This document shows, in pieces, positions 1 through 10,560 of a DNA stretch of 64,000 nucleotides. How positions within the stretch are numbered: position 1 is the stretch's first letter; each line of letters starts with the position of its first letter. A program made the position numbers and the translations under genes. The notes under the pieces are model-generated. The model did no database searches. It was not told the origin of the DNA and saw nothing but the letters and a program-made list of their open reading frames with translations. The stretch is taken from contig CM027378.1 of NCBI GenBank assembly GCA_015680905.1, positions 5,208,001 to 5,272,000 of the forward strand, in the 5' to 3' direction. Source of the stretch: Coptis chinensis. Taxonomy: Eukaryota > Streptophyta > Magnoliopsida > Ranunculales > Ranunculaceae.

Positions 1-366
1 GTCAACCGATTGGCATGTACCTAGCAGCTACAACTCAAGCCGTTATTATTTTGTTTTTCGTCGATGATGGTAGACCCGTCTTTTTATCGAAGAAGACGTT
101 AACCGGAGCTGAGTCTCGTTATTCAAAGATGGAAAAAATGGCACTTGCATTGGTTCATGCCACTCGTCGGTTAAAACCATACTTCCAGGGGAGGTTGGTC
201 AAAGTTTATACTGAGTATCCCTTACGCAAGATCTTTTCGTGAATGCCGCGAGGAATCAAGCAGATTAGCCGAATGGGAAAGTTATCTTAGTGCATATAGC
301 ATTGTCTTTGAAAGTCGTACTGCTGAAAAAGGACATGTTCTAGCTTCTTTGATAGCTGATTTTCCG
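1..366 (+). pseudogene. End of Ty3/gypsy RT: RNase H domain
   Basis: Reading frame 3 from base 15 gives the gypsy RNase H signature (PVFLSKKTLTGAESRYSKME, then ALALVHATRRLKPYFQGR). The frame breaks at about base 240. The adjacent frame carries on with RLAEWESYLSAYSIVFESR and then GHVLASLIADF, which is the usual end of this domain before the tether to the next one. The visible part lacks the catalytic aspartates of RT, which lie upstream of the window. It acted in degrading the RNA strand of RNA:DNA hybrids during reverse transcription. The frameshift makes it non-functional. Confidence 0.8.
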
Positions 367-905
367 ATTGATGATTCTCCTATTGACAATTTCTTGCGCC
401 AAGAAGAATCTATGGAAGACATTCTGCCACCAATAACTGGGGGCGACGAAGACCAACTTGCAAACGCAATTCCTAATCCAATTGACCTATGGATTGTTTA
501 TTCAGATGGCTCCCATAATAAATCTGGGTCTGGAATTAGATGCGTTTTTGTTAAACCCGGCGGAGAGAAGATTGAGAAATCTGTGCGACTTGGCTTCGCC
601 GCTTCAAATAACGAAGCCGAGTATGAGGCTGCCGTTTGTGCCTTGAGAACAGCTTTGAAACTAGGGGCGCGAAAGCTCCAGTTATACACTGATTCTCGCC
701 TTGTAACCAATCAGTTTGGCGGGTCCTTTGAAGCAAGAGATGACCGTATGGCGGCTTATCTTGGTTTGATACATAGCCTTGCTCGACAATTTGATAGCAT
801 CTCTATCACTTAAAGACCCCGAAATGACATACGTCATGCTGATTCATTAGCTTATCTATCCGCCACCGTTAGAAGCGAAGAGTCAAGACACATCACTGTG
901 GAGTT
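349..905 (+). pseudogene. Second (archaeal-type) RNase H of Tat element
   Basis: A 154-residue frame (349-813) contains the RNase HI fold with its acidic residues in order: D in YSDGS, E in NNEAEYEA and D in LYTDSRLV. It reads as a stand-alone RNase H following an acidic linker (ESMEDILPPITGGDEDQ). A TAA stop follows SISIT at 811-813, but the same frame continues with IRHADSLAYLS, where the final conserved Asp/His region of the domain would lie. This duplicate RNase H between RT-RH and integrase is diagnostic of the Tat lineage. All visible catalytic acids are kept, but the domain is now cut by the stop. Confidence 0.82.
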
Positions 906-1219
906 CCAGAAAGGGCCAAGCATTGACTTTACCGAAAAAGAATTGCATGACTTGTATGTACATGAAAGCAATTACTTGTTTTGTTTATGACGCAAAACAA
1001 ATAAAAATCGACCCACGTATAATCGCACCAATCATGACTCGGAAGCGGAAAAGAGAGATGGAAAATTCACAACATGGCCATACTTTGGATCTTCCATTAG
1101 AATCTGTAGATCCGTTTGTTCCTCCTGAATTCGCTCCCGAAACAGATAGTGAGTTGGTACATGAAGCAGATGATAGTTCTGAAGTTCCCGATATGATACT
1201 ATCAGAGCCAGTGATAATC

Positions 1220-2475
1220 TCCGATGCGCAAGATTGGCGTCTACCTTATATAGACTACTTGCAAGGTTCTTCGCTTCCGCCAGAACCAAAACTCGCTGAA
1301 AGAATCAAATGCAATCCATGGAAGTTTTTGGTGATATATCATCGCATCGGAAGTTTACACTTATATCGAAAAGGCTCGGACTTAAACCCTATGTTGCGAT
1401 GCCTCTCAAAACAGGAAGGACTTCAAGTTTTGGAAGAGATTCACTCCGGCTTATCGGAAGCCACTCCAAGGGCTTAAGTTTAGCTCATAAGGCTATGACC
1501 ACGGGGCTATTGGTGGCGGAGATGCAAAAGGATGCAAAACACCTATCCGAGAGGTGTGAGCCATGCCAAAAGCACGATAATATGAGTAAACTACATTCAT
1601 CGAAGTTGCATCCCATGCTAAGCCCGTGGCCATTTGCCAAATGGGGCTTAGACATTGTTGGTCCTTTATCTAAAGCTCCGGTAGTATAACGATTCCTTCT
1701 TGTGGCAACCGACATTTTACCAAATGGGTAGAAGCAAAGCCTTTGGTCCAAATCCATGCTTCCAACGTCAAAATGTTTTTATGGAGAAATATTGTTTGTC
1801 GTTTTGGCATCCTCGCGGCACTTGTATCGGATAATGGTAAACAATTTGATCTTTGAAGAAATTCGCATGGGTTGCGGCTAATTTGAAGATACGGCATAAT
1901 TTCCGCGACCTTATCATCCATGAAAGTTAACGGGCAGGCGAAGCCACCAATAAGGTGATTTTGGCCAACTTAAAGAGGCGTTTGGCGCCAAAGGAAATTG
2001 GGTCAAGGAGTTACCAATTGTCTTGTGGGCTTATAGGACAACGCCAAAATATTCAACCGCATTATCACCTTTTAACCTTGCATATATGGTGAAGCGCCTT
2101 TACCTCTGTAACTGATTTCCAAGTACATCTCGGTCGATTCTTTGTTGAAACAGTTCTAATGACACCGCTTTGGCTCCAAAAGCTCTTATTGATGAAGTTC
2201 GCTCGAGGGACTACAACAGCTTATTAAGTATCAAGCCGACATGAAACGGAATTACGACAAGAAGATCCGCCCTAAGTCTTTTTGTTCCTCAAGACTGGGT
2301 TCTCTCAGAGAAACCCAAAGCTTATAGAATCAGAAAGTTTGGGGAAAATTGGCAAGGACCCTACATCATAGATCGCCCAAAGATCTAAGGGGTCATATTT
2401 CCTCCATTACTATTTCTCGGAAGAATAATAGAGAAGCCATGGAATGCTTACCACCTTCGCAAGTTTTACCGTTAG
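1220..2475 (+). pseudogene. Ty3/gypsy integrase, broken
   Basis: The N-terminal part reads DWRLPYIDYLQGS and then LRCLSKQEGLQVLEEIHSG, the usual approach to the HHCC zinc finger. After a frameshift near 1440 come MQKDAKHLSERCEPCQKHDN (the CxxC half) and the catalytic-core start WPFAKWGLDIVGPLSKAP with the first Asp of the DDE triad. Further fragments in shifting frames give SDNGKQFD (second Asp), the WAYRTTPKYSTALSPF motif and the C-terminal ENWQGPYIIDRPKI and PWNAYHLRKFYR. There are at least four frame changes or stops, so it is dead. Integrase would have inserted the element cDNA into the genome. No chromodomain is visible, as expected for Tat. Confidence 0.85.
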
Positions 2476-3174
2476 GAAATTTTTTGCAAATTTACATTAC
2501 TCCATCAATAACAAGTCTATCCATCTATGTAGTTCGTTCTATGTTATCCATCAATAAAGGCATTCAACTTCCATTCTCTTAGTTTGGTTGTCATTTTACA
2601 TTTCTCTATTCGTCTATACTTTTACTTTCAACAATGTCATTCATTAATGTTCATTCTAGGGAGGTCATTCATATTATGCCTTTTTCGGTCCAAGTAAGTC
2701 GCATTCATGCCTACTTGACGGAAATCCGAGTCAATAAGATGGTTATTCTTGCTCGGAACAATTATTGCAATACTCCCACAATACAATATCCGTGCTAATT
2801 CTACTACTAAGGCAATGGCGTTGTGTTTTAGTTTGGTCCCAGTGCACGGGTGACGACTTTGAACTTGTGACAACTCCAACAGTTGTCAGGCCGTGCTTCA
2901 CGTTCGGTACAAATATTTTAACACCTGAATGGCTAGGTTCATGGAGGACGATCATGTCCCCTTTGCCTTTCAATAACTTTCTCCAATGGTTCTATATTGG
3001 GATGTTTTTCTCTCTACATGGGGGCGTCTCATTCTTTTATATTCATAAATCAACAACACTAAGTTTTATACAGGTATGTTATCTGACATCACAATGATAA
3101 TCAATAGCCAACACATACTATATTTTTATTTTCATAAAAAGAATTCTTAGCTCTATGATATTACATACTCGCAA
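2476..3174. other. Tat non-coding spacer after pol
   Basis: Spacer between the end of integrase and the first antisense frame. There are short open stretches on both strands but none has a recognisable domain or convincing length. I see no tandem repeat here. Confidence 0.5.
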
Positions 3175-3822
3175 TCACATGATCATTGGTTTGGGAAAAT
3201 CCAATGGTTTCTTTCCAACTTTTCGCATATACAACTCGTACAAATACTTGTAATTCATCTTCTCACGTTCTAGTTCATCGCCCATTTCTATTAAAGTCTC
3301 TGTCAGTTGTCTTACGGACGATTCACAGTGTGCCATTTGCACGTGATCTTGGCCGAGCCGCTCGTTTAAATCTGTCATTCGCTTGTTATTTTTCTCTACC
3401 TCTTTTTGCGCACGTTTAAGTTCCTGATCTTTGGTCGCCACGAGTGACTTCAATTCTATCACATCTGCTTTTAAGTGTTTGTGTTCCTCCATTATCTCAC
3501 AGGCTTTCCCAAATTCTTCGTACGATCTCTCCTCTGCTTCTTCCGTCCGCTCGGTTAAGTTTTTGTTTTCGTCTTCTAACTCTCTGATGGTTCCGCTCAA
3601 CGCTTTGTTGGCCTCTTCCAATTTTTGGTTGAGTATCTTCCCTTTCTCTATCTCTTCTAAGGCATTGACTTCATTCGGAACGATATTTTTCTTCGCGACT
3701 TTTTCATGAATTTCTTTGGCCCGTACTACCGCCGTTTTAACCTGCGGCGAAAAATATCTGATTTCATCATCTTTCAGACTTAAACACAAGTTTGCAATAA
3801 CTGATAAAAATAATACTATCAT
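3175..3822 (-). CDS. Antisense extra ORF of Tat element: coiled-coil protein
   Basis: This uninterrupted 215-codon frame runs opposite to pol. After a short hydrophobic start (MIVLFLSVIANLCLSL) it is almost entirely charged heptad-like sequence: LEEANKALSGTIRELEDENK, then LKADVIELKSLVATKDQELK and ELEREKMNYKYLYELYM, indicating a long coiled coil over roughly residues 40-205. The hydrophobic start is probably intron or non-coding sequence read through, so the true exon may start near residue 17. Extra antisense frames between pol and the 3' LTR are known in Tat-lineage elements, but their role is unknown. It is open while pol in the same copy is broken in many places. Whether it joins the two frames upstream by splicing cannot be settled here. 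Confidence 0.55.
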   Translation of the reverse strand: MIVLFLSVIANLCLSLKDDEIRYFSPQVKTAVVRAKEIHEKVAKKNIVPNEVNALEEIEKGKILNQKLEEANKALSGTIRELEDENKNLTERTEEAEERSYEEFGKACEIMEEHKHLKADVIELKSLVATKDQELKRAQKEVEKNNKRMTDLNERLGQDHVQMAHCESSVRQLTETLIEMGDELEREKMNYKYLYELYMRKVGKKPLDFPKPMIM

Positions 3823-4282
3823 ACCTGGTTTATACTATCGAAAATCATTGACATTGCTCATCATATTCTCCGAGGGTTCTCCGTGATTCGGGTCGCATTT
3901 TGATATATTTTTCGAGCCCTTCCATTGGCGTAATCCCGGGCGATCCCTTCACTTCGTCTTCCAAACTTGAACATCTCTGCTTCATCTACCAATTTCATCG
4001 GATTAGTGTTGTACACAAATTTCTTTACCGTCCTAACGCAATAGTAAAAATCAACGATCAGCTTACCATTAATAGATTCTGTGGTTTTCCTCCATGAGTA
4101 GTATTACCCCTGACGCCACTTGCCAGTGGTTGTTGGATTCTTTGCTCTTGCATTTTACTTTGCCGTTTATTTTCTTTCACCGACTTTGTGTTCTCCGCTG
4201 CACTATCTTTTGTAAGTATCACTGTTTCATTCTTTTCCTCAGATATACCAAACCGAGCGAGATATTACATTTCACCACACTT

Positions 4283-4687
4283 TTACATATCTATATTTTC
4301 TACGGTACATACCTTTTCCTCTTGATGTTGCGTATGTATTATATTTCGTCTGGGATGTTTGGTGCATTGTAGTCTCGTCCCTCGAGGAATCATACATTGT
4401 AACGTTGGTTGTCTCTCTTGGTCTCCGTTCGCCCGTTTTCTTGTGGCACATCTTCTTTTGTACAATTTACTTTTTTTGCTTGGCAAACTCAGCACTAGTT
4501 CTCGCTGTTTTAACTCCGTTCCATCTTCTTTTTCACTATCGCTGTCGCTGCCGAATATTGCATTTCTGAGACTCTTACTCTTCTTCGCCATTTCGCTATG
4601 TGTCTCCTTGGACCTATCGGGCCGTTGTTCAATACCCGCATAATGTCGGAAATCAACGATATCATCAAAGTAGCTCAGATCTACCAA
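4283..4687 (-). CDS. Antisense Tat frame, basic/acidic linker part
   Basis: A 134-codon antisense frame. It contains EMAKKSKSLRNAIFGSDSDS followed by an acidic run and then a lysine/arginine-rich stretch (PSKKSKLYKRRCATRKRANG) that resembles a nuclear localisation signal. The low-complexity, highly charged composition fits an unstructured linker between the globular 4979-5371 part and the coiled coil at 3175-3822. I recognise no family. It may be a middle exon of one antisense gene; the last 30 or so codons look non-coding. Confidence 0.4.
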   Translation of the reverse strand: MVDLSYFDDIVDFRHYAGIEQRPDRSKETHSEMAKKSKSLRNAIFGSDSDSEKEDGTELKQRELVLSLPSKKSKLYKRRCATRKRANGDQERQPTLQCMIPRGTRLQCTKHPRRNIIHTQHQEEKVCTVENIDM

Positions 4688-4978
4688 TCTTTCGTCAGAG
4701 CATTCATGAAAGAAGAAACGAAGGTTGTTCTACTTCTTTGTCCAATTCAATATCGGTAGTGTACTTTCGCGTTTTCGTTAGACACAAAAATAACTCGTGT
4801 TAGTCAACGGTTTACTCATAGTACTATTTTCAATACTTATGTTTTGGCTTACCTCGAAATTTGTTCGCACTTTAAACTCGCCGGATTCCACTTCCCTCAT
4901 AAGCGTACAGAAATCTATCCCATCCGTATATACTTTTGGAAACCCTTTAAAACTTCGTTTGAATCCTTGAATTCAACT

Positions 4979-5371
4979 TCAAATTTTATGTACCCTTTCG
5001 TCATTATGGCTTTCGGTCATTATCAACGCGAAGATTTCTTGAGCCCGAACCTTCGTTAAATTCATTTTGTAAACGGTGCGCCTCGTAAAGATTAACCGAA
5101 CGATATTGGCGGTTGTCGGTGCAATTTGCCACCACTCCAGTAATTGCGCTATTTCTTTGCTCAACGGAATTGCATTCCTGCAATTTAATTGTGTGTAAGT
5201 CATTACTACTTCATCTTCTTCGACTTTCGTTTCAAATTCGTACACTTCCTCCATCTCAAATTTCTCGAGTCCTAGTATTTTCTGTATTTCCTTAAGCGAC
5301 CATCGACGCGGTTCCAGGTAGTCGCTGTATCGGTCACCTTCTTTCCACCTCACCAAGTCTGCGGTTGTCAT
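4979..5371 (-). CDS. Antisense Tat frame, N-terminal globular part
   Basis: A 130-codon antisense frame starting MTTADLVRWKEGDRYSDYLE, followed by an acidic helix-rich stretch (KFEMEEVYEFETKVEEDEV) and a more globular segment (AQLLEWWQIAPTTANIVRL) ending TKVRAQEIFALIMTES. Shortly downstream on the same strand the frame-shifted sequence KFEVEFKDSNEVLKGFQKY and then GKWNPASLKCEQI looks like continuing protein, so the coding region has probably decayed or is spliced. This is the most 5' part of the antisense set and the best candidate for its start codon. No family was recognised; the link to Tat antisense ORFs is from position and orientation. Confidence 0.5.
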   Translation of the reverse strand: MTTADLVRWKEGDRYSDYLEPRRWSLKEIQKILGLEKFEMEEVYEFETKVEEDEVVMTYTQLNCRNAIPLSKEIAQLLEWWQIAPTTANIVRLIFTRRTVYKMNLTKVRAQEIFALIMTESHNDERVHKI

Positions 5372-5516
5372 CGAGTTTCCTTCTCGAGTATTTTTCGCCC
5401 GTATAGTACAGTAGTTCTACCTACAAAAAACGAAGAGAAAAATCGGGTCGGATTGCTCGAAAACCGGGTTCACTAAGTCCACAAGGACAAACCAGGCCAA
5501 CTCAATGGGACACAGG

Positions 5517-5646
5517 TACGGTGCCCTTCCTTAAAGGGCGTTTCACCGTATCATGTGTGTTGATAATTTCCGCATGCACCAAGCCGGATTATAAAACAGT
5601 GGTTACGATGCCCTTCCTTAGAAGGCGTTGCACCATATCGTGTTTG
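5517..5646 (+). repeat. Diverged tandem duplication with hairpin
   Basis: Two copies of a roughly 40-bp unit about 87 bp apart, both reading GCCCTTCCTT then AGGCGTT or GGGCGTTT, CACC.TATC.TGT. The first copy contains a short stem GCCCTT/AAGGGC around a CCTT loop. They lie in the untranslated part of the Tat element. Confidence 0.6.
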
Positions 5647-5805
5647 ATCTATATTGTTTTAGCTACAGCGCCATCATCGTCTTCATTCTTCAGCAGCTTA
5701 TGCAGACGTTGTGCACAACACAAAACGTATCCTTTTTGTCGGCGTCTACACATGTTCGCAACAGAGATGATTCCTGATAAAGGTGTTCAACAGTTCAACG
5801 CCCAA

Positions 5806-5853
5806 AAAAAAAAAAACACAAACCACAAACCACAAACCACAAACCACAAAACA
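5806..5853 (+). repeat. A-tract plus 7-bp minisatellite
   Basis: A run of about 12 A followed by four to five copies of the 7-bp unit AAACCAC. It is simple-sequence DNA inside the Tat untranslated region. Confidence 0.8.
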
Positions 5854-6788
5854 GCATAATGCGCAAGGGTTACTTACCACGGTATCATCAGCCTCCACGA
5901 TGCGCTGAAGGGTGAGTATTCCGCTCTCAAATCTTGCTGTAGCGAAAGATACAACTAAATCTTTTAAAGGCGCCAATAACAGGATGACTTTGTGAATCAG
6001 CCGTTTTTCGTGATCTTTCCGATCCCTTTTTGCTGGTGCGATAGTAAGAATAGATGAAGACGATGACGAGAGGAGTTGCCTGGAACAATAGGAACATATA
6101 GGTGGATGAGAACGATACTAACCTTTTCTTCAAAACCCGCAACTTTTCTTCATCCGAAGTTCTCTTGCCTACGTCTGTGTCAAGTTTTTTTTTTTATGGA
6201 GTAGGATATGCGGCCCTAGCACTTATATAGGATTATGCGCGGGTTTTCCAGTGCTGGTGGAATTCTTCTCCAACTCCGACTTTCATCCCTACTCTCAATT
6301 CTTATCTCATCCGAACACTTTGAGTCCTATTACTGTTTAACTTTCTTTTATTATTATTATTACTATACTGCCCCTACGTTTAATTTTCAACGGTATAGTC
6401 CAAATATCGCTATTTCGTTGGCACGCTTCGTCGAATTCAGCTTTCGCGTCATCGACATCACTTTCGCCTTGTTACGAAATGCATTCGGTACAGTATTCGG
6501 CACTCAATTTCTTTTTGATATTTTCGCCCGTATTTTATTTATGTGCATATTTTATTCTATCTATGCGTTTTCGGCCGTTTTTTATTTAACTATGTCATTG
6601 CGTCCCGTATACGTTAATTTGACATTTTTTCATTTCCGCTAATTCACGAATTTTTCCCGATTGTCCATTTTTCTTATCGTTTACGTTCACACGACACTTT
6701 GTTATACACTCCGCTTACTCTTTTATTAATTCATGTTTTCCGTGATTTATCTTCTCTTCTTTGCCCCCGCGGAACTTTGTTCGCCGAC

Positions 6789-6800
6789 AAAGAGGGCGGA
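6789..6800 (+). other. Polypurine tract of Tat element
   Basis: The purine-rich AAAGAGGGCGGA sits immediately before the TGTT that opens the LTR. This is the plus-strand priming site for reverse transcription, and its position fixes the LTR start. One C interrupts the purine run. Confidence 0.75.
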
Positions 6801-7172
6801 TGTTCGACCCCCACATACGGGCAAACGCCCATTAGTAGGGGTCTCTATTTTATTCATTTAATCAACAGGGCTAAAGCCCAATTCGCAATATCATGGATCA
6901 ATGTATTGGGCTCATTAACTCATGTGTCTAAGGCTGAACCTTAGCCACATGGCTTGCCACCAATATATACGTTGATTTATGTCCATTCATTTCTCATCAA
7001 AGAGATAGTTATCGGTTGACAGGTTATACTCTATCACAATTACTCAAGATACAAGATTACTTGAGCTACAAGGACTCTCTACTCTACCTCTATAAATATC
7101 AAACTATTTTTCATAAGGAACTACGTGGAAACTTGATCCCTAGATAATAGATCTTGGGTACGTAGGCAGCCA
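6801..7172 (+). repeat. Tat 3' LTR
   Basis: A roughly 372-bp LTR starting TGTTCGACCC directly after the polypurine tract and ending near GGTACGTAGGCAGCCA. The stretch GGGTACGTAGGCAG is typical of Tat-group LTR ends. The sequence CTATAAATATC at about 7090 is TATA-like but late in the LTR. The right end is set by TG...CA and by the fact that LINE protein sequence begins at once on the minus strand at 7173. The partner LTR is outside the window, so its age and target duplication cannot be read. Confidence 0.7.
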
Positions 7173-8475
7173 TTATTTGGTTCAGTTTCATCTCCCCCAA
7201 CATCAAAATCCTCTGTTTATTAATGCGTTCATCACCATTGCTCTCGTTGTGTTGAAGCAGTTTACTGCCGAAACAGTTATTATTTTCATCAGGACAATCA
7301 GAGGTAAAAATATGCTCAAAATATTCATTAACAGCCTTACCCACATTGGTTCTCCCCAGCTGCCAGTTACCATCATTATCTTTTATGCTCTCAATCCTGT
7401 TTTTTCTCCTCCTATATAGAGTGGAAAGATGGAAAAATCTTGTATTCTTTCCTCCTTCCTTAATCCAGTGATTAGTGGACTTTTGTTTCCAATAGGATTC
7501 TTCCTTCACATACCACTCTAGCAAGGTTGTTTTAAGAGCCTTAGCTTTATTATGGTTCTCATTCGTAAAAGGCTTTGATAGGACATTTTCCAGCTTACGT
7601 TGAGTCTTCTTAATATTCTGGAAAATGTTCTCAAAGACATTCTTGTTCTAATAATTAAGATTATCTTTTGTGGCATACAACTTATTAAGAATATTTTCAT
7701 CAGGCATATCATGCATCACAGACTTCCTTGCTTCATTAATACAAGGCTTACAAGAGATATCAGATAGCCATATGCTAAAGAATTTAAAAGGTTTTAAACA
7801 TCTATCTTCAGGGTTAGTGAGAGAAATATGCAAAGTCAGGTGATCAGAAGATGCATTAGCAACAGTTCTCATATGAGCATTAGAAAAATAAGTCAGCCAT
7901 TGGGGGGTGGCCATAACATGATCAAGTTTTTCCAGTACATGAGCTCCAGGGGTTCTATGATTGTTCCAGGTGAATTTGGGCCCCTTGAAGCCCAAGTCCA
8001 CCAACCCCAGATCATTAATGAGATTGTTAAACTCCATCATGTACTTAGTTAGCTTGCTACGCCCCCCGAAAAGGCACCAAGGCCCTGGCACTAGAGGAGC
8101 TATGTCCTTCAACTCAGCCCAAACCATACCTTTACGACTAGGTACAGGGTCACCATACACAAAGGAAAAATAAAACACAGCCTTATTATAGTAATTTGAT
8201 ATTTTACCTGTTATCTGGTTCATAGTAGCTCCTAGAACTTCCAGGTCCACTCCATCTTTTCACATGATCACTAAACCACCACTCAGACCATCCACAGGTA
8301 CACAGAAATATCCCCCCATCTTAAGCATCTTCCTTACCACTTCTACACATTTCGCATCCACATTTGTTTCAGACAAACACAAAATATCAAAACCCAACAC
8401 CCCCATTTGGTCCTTTATATGGTAAATCGCCGTGGTGGAACCAATACCCCGGCAATTCCAGACGTAGATCGTCAT
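7173..8475 (-). pseudogene. LINE ORF2, endonuclease and linker
   Basis: ORF2 starts at 8475 with MTIYVWNCRGIGSTTAIYHI, the AP-endonuclease opening with its Asn, followed by ILCLSETNVD with the catalytic Glu. A TGA replaces the usual Trp after GGLVIM at about 8258. The frame resumes KDGVDLEVLG and runs through WCLFGGRSKL, where plant LINEs usually carry GDFN, so a catalytic Asp is lost. Then come GFKGPKFTWNN and SSDHLTLHISL (the C-terminal SDH motif). After a stop near 7648 the linker continues with YWKQKSTNHWIKEGGKNTRF to KLNQ at the LTR junction. No reverse transcriptase is present. Confidence 0.85.
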
Positions 8476-10530
8476 TGGGGTGAAGGTGACTGTGTTGGGA
8501 CAGTCACCGCGAACCCTTCTGAAGCTTTAGCATACGGAGCCTTTCCTTTATTAGTGCTGACCAAACCACTTAACCAAGACATATCCATATTCTTCCCTAC
8601 TGATCGAGCATAATGTTCCCAAATGCTCTCCTCATCACTATCTTCTAGAGCTGGGGCTGGACCAGAACCCTGACCTTGATATTGCTTTCTTCCAGCCATG
8701 TTATGCCTCATAGCTGAATCGTCTACTGCCAGTGGCATTAGTTGTGAGACCGTCTCATCTGAGTTATAATCCACCCCTTCTCCCTTATATGGGATCATTC
8801 TTGTTTCTCGACCTCCATCTCTAGATATCAATATGATTTTTGCATTTCTTGGGATGAGGGTTCTCCCTTTTCCTTTCCTCCTCATTTCCTCTGCTTCAAG
8901 CTTTGCCTTTTTTGATCTGTTGACCGCGTTCCGCACTCCTTTCCCTAGCATCTCCTCTTATTTCTTTGATTTATCCGCCATGTTTACACTCAGTTGAAGA
9001 AATTTTCTTTTGTTATTCTGATATGGGCTGGAGTGATAAACCCCTGGTTCTTGTGGATATGAAGTAGATCTATAGATAGATATAGTTTTGTGTTTCCAAG
9101 CTAGTTTGGGGTTTCGTACTGTCAGCTGCTTGAAAGCCTTGCCATCTTTTCTAACCAGCCTGGTATGTTGAAATTGGGTGGCGTGGTCAATAGAATCATT
9201 TCCCGCAGCTAGATCTTGAATTCCCCCATCTGCCCTAGATAGCCTTAGCTCAGTTTGGTTTTCCAAGGCTCTTCTATAAATCTGATTAGGTGTCGGAGCG
9301 AGGTGGTCTGTGTCTGGAGATTCCAGCTCTCATAACCTAATCTCTGAGGTTTTGGGCTCTGAGGACCGATCCATCTCAAAATCTGCCCCATTTTGGATTC
9401 CAAACTGACCCTCCTAGTCTTGGGCCAAAAGTAGACATCCTCCTCCAGAGCAAGATCCAGACCCCGATATCAAACCCGTATCCGATGTGGATGGGCTGGG
9501 CCTAAGCTGCATTATTCTGTGGCCCATTGGGCTCAGGGGTACCGAGCTTTGCACCCTTCTCCATGTGCCCCTCTGTGCTTCGAGCCATTGTGGAGACAGA
9601 TGGCCCCCTTGACTGTGTCTCTGTTGCAATAGTCACAATGGCTATATTCCCGTTCAAATTTGGAGCCATGTTGGCTTTGTCCTTCTCTGATCGTCCACGA
9701 GTCCCTGATGATCTCCCATGGCCTGAAAATCTTGCCAATTCCGGAGCTGGGATCTCATTGTACCGAGGTTGCCTTGGATGTCCAGATATAGTCACAACTT
9801 GTTTCTCTTTGCATGTTATCCCATAGAAGAACTTGTTTGCCTTCAGCATGCTGGTGAAGTTGGGTTTGACATCCTTACCCGATCCTCCACATTTGACCAG
9901 TTCATAGCGATGTTGAGCTCTCAGCCGACAAGCATGATGGTCATGCCCAATAATCCCACAGAAATAGTAGAAGAGTTCTAACTTTTCATACTTAAACTTA
10001 ACATGGCAAGAGGTTCCTGTTTCAAGCATAACTGTTAGACCCTTAGTGAGTCTCTCCTTGATATCCAGCAAGACTCGGACCCTAGCCACCGGTTGGCTGA
10101 ACTCAAGAGGACAGGATGTATCTTCCTCAGAGACTTCCCCCAGTTCTTTTTCAATTATTCTGACATTCTCTCTATTTATTTGCTCCCTTGGCAATCCCCA
10201 TATCTGAACCTAGTAATTTATCTTGTCAAAATTATAGTCTTCCAAACTCTGTGAACTAACCCACTCCATGATAGACAAAATGTGTCCATGAATAATCCAG
10301 GGACCATTCCTAAGAACATGACTGATTTCCTCATGCTTCTCAAAGATGAGCTTGACATGCTCTCTGGTAATGAGTTCCATGGTGATTTGCCCACTTGTTT
10401 GCCATATTCTATGCAGTTCTGTTCCCAAATCAGCTAGGTTGATAGGATAGCCCCCATACCACTTTCCTACAACCATGAGATGTGCATTTCCATAGTCGTT
10501 TGTGTTAAAGGTTAAGCTTTCTAATCTCAC
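8472..10530 (-). pseudogene. LINE ORF1 (DUF4283/zinc knuckle)
   Basis: The N-terminal frame (10530-10210) has the DUF4283 RNA-binding fold: LMVVGKWYGGYPINLADLG, then VLRNGPWIIHGHILSIMEW. A stop lies just before VQIWGLPREQINREN, and the next frame (10194-9502) continues the domain to the zinc knuckle CGIIGHDHHAC, whose first cysteine is replaced by Tyr. Downstream frames (9266-8958, 8951-8472) are basic and serine-rich, ending in TQSPSPQ. ORF1 would bind the LINE RNA. The last codon overlaps the ORF2 start as ATGA, as in other plant L1s where ORF2 is reached by reinitiation. Confidence 0.8.
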
Positions 10531-10560
10531 TTGTTTTTTTTTGTGTAAACAGATTCTTCA

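Larger units (their letters stand above)
5400..6788. other. Tat untranslated region before 3' LTR
   Basis: About 1.4 kb without a convincing gene. It holds a diverged tandem duplication (5517-5646), a short A-rich minisatellite (5806-5853) and T-rich stretches. If the antisense frames are transcribed, their promoter should lie here. A plus-strand TATATAGG occurs at about 6221, but I have no support for its use. Confidence 0.5.
1..7172 (+). mobile_element. Ty3/gypsy Tat-lineage LTR retrotransposon, 3' part
   Basis: This is the downstream half of a Ty3/gypsy element; the 5' LTR, gag, protease and most of the reverse transcriptase lie left of the window. In order it holds the end of RT-RNase H, a second (archaeal-type) RNase H, integrase, a roughly 4.3-kb non-pol stretch with antisense reading frames, a polypurine tract and a 3' LTR. 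A second RNase H next to integrase and extra frames between pol and the 3' LTR are known marks of the Tat (Tat/Ogre/Retand) lineage. The pol part is broken by frameshifts and stops, so the copy cannot be autonomous. The right LTR end joins a LINE in mid-frame, so the LINE looks like the older element. Confidence 0.85.
7173..10560 (-). mobile_element. L1-type LINE, interrupted on its 3' side
   Basis: Minus-strand non-LTR retrotransposon with ORF1 (DUF4283 plus zinc knuckle) and the endonuclease half of ORF2. The protein stops abruptly at the Tat LTR boundary just before the expected reverse transcriptase. LINEs usually lose their 5' end through incomplete target-primed reverse transcription; here the 5' end is present and the 3' half is missing. 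That fits interruption by the Tat insertion, with the rest beyond the left edge. ORF1 and ORF2 are joined by an ATGA overlap at 8472-8475. Several stops and frameshifts make it inactive. Confidence 0.85.

Noticed and set aside
6235-6642. 135-codon Phe/Tyr-rich plus-strand frame
   Set aside because: T-rich untranslated part of the Tat element; composition explains the hydrophobic string.
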